Shown piece by piece: positions 13,570 through 14,500 of a DNA stretch of 14,500 nucleotides (position 1 is its first letter; each line of letters begins with the position of its first letter). Location: contig WPIO01000037.1 of the NCBI GenBank assembly GCA_009760855.2, positions 3,294,001 through 3,308,500 of the forward strand, written 5' to 3'. Origin of the DNA: Cristatella mucedo (Eukaryota; Bryozoa; Phylactolaemata; Cristatellidae). The notes under the pieces were generated by a model that worked only from the letters and a program-made list of their open reading frames with translations, was not told the DNA's origin and searched no databases. The translations under genes and the position numbers were made by a program.

Positions 13570-14500
13570 CCACATGCAGATCTCATTCAATCTGCAGTGT
13601 GTGCCCGCCTCCTCTAAAATCACCTGTGTATTGCAAAACCTCAAGACCCTTGACATCGATGCTGTCCGTGCGAGAATATCTGCTTCGCCTGTGCTGCTCA
13701 GTCCTCCCTCCGATCTGTCATCATTGGTAGATAGCTACAAAACGACACTAGCTGACTCGCTCGACGAGTTTGCACCTCTGACAAAGCGCACTGTGCGCCC
13801 CCACCCAGACGGCCTATGGTTTACCACCAACATTAAACTAGCCAAGTCTACTAAACGAAAGATTGAAAAAACATACAAAAGATCCGGACTACATCGACAG
13901 GCATATGAAGACTACTGTAGGTCGTACCCATCGATCCTAGCAAAGGCCAAGTCTAGCTTCTATAGAAACATGGTTGAATCACAGATGCACAATCCAAAAA
14001 TGCTGATGTCGACAATAAACCATCTCCTCAAGCGTTCCCAGATTAGCTCCTTACCTGATGATCCTTGTGATGATCTAGCCGATTGCTTCTCTCGATTCTT
14101 TGTGCAGAAGATAGACAAGATCAGGAGCTCCATCCCTGCGATGACAACCTCCCCACTAGAATGTTGTTCCTCGGTTCCTGGCTGCACCTCAATGTTTGCA
14201 TTTAAGCAGGTCACTAGTGATCTAGTCCTAAAGTTCATATCTCAATCAAAGAAGACAACAAGTCCTCTGGACCCTATTCCCACTGTCCTGCTCCTACGTT
14301 GCATTGATCTGCTGCTGCCATGCATAACTAACATCATTAATATGTCATTAGCCTCAGGTCATGTCCCAGCACCTTTCAAAAAAGCTGTAGTCAGGCCACT
14401 TCTCAAGAAAGCTACACTAGACCAAGAGAACTTATTGTTATTACCACGCGTCAAGCCTTCTCTGGTCAGCTGGTTCAACTGTCAATCCTGTGGATTAACC
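13565..14500 (+). pseudogene. LINE ORF2 continuation: linker toward reverse transcriptase
   Basis: Coding sense shifts frame near 13550-13568 and then stays open for 312 codons to the window edge. It starts at YDHMQISF, the counterpart of the final Ser-Asp-His motif of the endonuclease, with Tyr in place of Ser. Later it has LWFTTNIKLAKSTKRKIEKT, then SPLDPIPTVLL and HVPAPFKKAVVRPLLKKATL, the conserved segment just before the first reverse transcriptase motif. The expected YRP-S-N-L motif does not follow cleanly after 14431. A possible further frameshift near 14440 shows Tyr, Ser and Leu in roughly those places. The catalytic reverse transcriptase core would lie outside the window. Confidence 0.72.

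Larger units (their letters stand above)
12733..14500 (+). mobile_element. Decayed CR1/L2-like non-LTR retrotransposon, 5' boundary unclear
   Basis: An apurinic-type endonuclease followed by the linker before reverse transcriptase is the order of ORF2 in CR1/L2-group LINEs. The element is on the + strand, carries a stop and at least one frameshift, and runs off the right edge. The 5' end is not visible; coding similarity is clear from about 12960. No flanking target duplication can be seen because the 3' end is outside the window. The clade call is from general motif style. Confidence 0.75.

Noticed and set aside
1-14500. CRISPR arrays, bacterial operons, phage or virus genes
   Set aside because: No spaced direct repeats, ribosome binding sites or viral gene order are visible; the repeats present are micro- and minisatellites.

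Overview
This is eukaryotic, almost certainly animal, genomic DNA. It has spliced exons with GT/AG borders, long dinucleotide microsatellites, a CpG-rich promoter-like block, a tRNA-derived SINE-like scrap and a decayed non-LTR retrotransposon. Nothing looks bacterial, and long open frames are mostly accidental. The phylum cannot be fixed from the sequence. An invertebrate, perhaps an arthropod or arachnid, is a weak inference from the style of the peptide precursor described below.

The main result is a three-exon gene on the + strand (6869-10159) that encodes a small secreted peptide precursor of 71 residues. Exon 1 (6869-6934) is a signal peptide. Exon 2 (8271-8310) is an acidic propeptide segment. 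Exon 3 (10050-10159) carries the end of the acidic propeptide, a Glu-Glu-Lys-Arg processing site, and a 25-residue cationic amphipathic helix ending in Gly just before the stop. Both introns have good GT/AG borders and the phases (0, then 1) join without a break. This is the layout of a linear cationic antimicrobial, venom or neuropeptide precursor whose product is probably C-terminally amidated. No single open frame shows it, so ordinary ORF-based annotation would miss it. A CpG-rich, TATA-less region precedes it, and a (GA)38 microsatellite lies between the stop and an ATTAAA poly(A) signal.

Layout: 1-2560 is mostly non-coding, with a weak minus-strand coding candidate at the left edge and a long CT microsatellite. 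2561-3280 holds an isolated TATA box, short tandem repeats and purine-rich DNA. 3661-3922 is a possible minus-strand exon. 4190-4590 has a CTG/CAG tract and a 17-bp tandem repeat. 5850-8720 is the CpG-rich domain. 6869-10310 is the peptide gene. 10310-12630 is intergenic DNA with repeat debris. 12634-12693 is a 20-bp tandem repeat. 12733-14500 is a broken CR1/L2-like LINE that runs off the right edge.

The gene models rest on reading frames, splice consensus and family-style architecture only. No homology search or transcript evidence was available.
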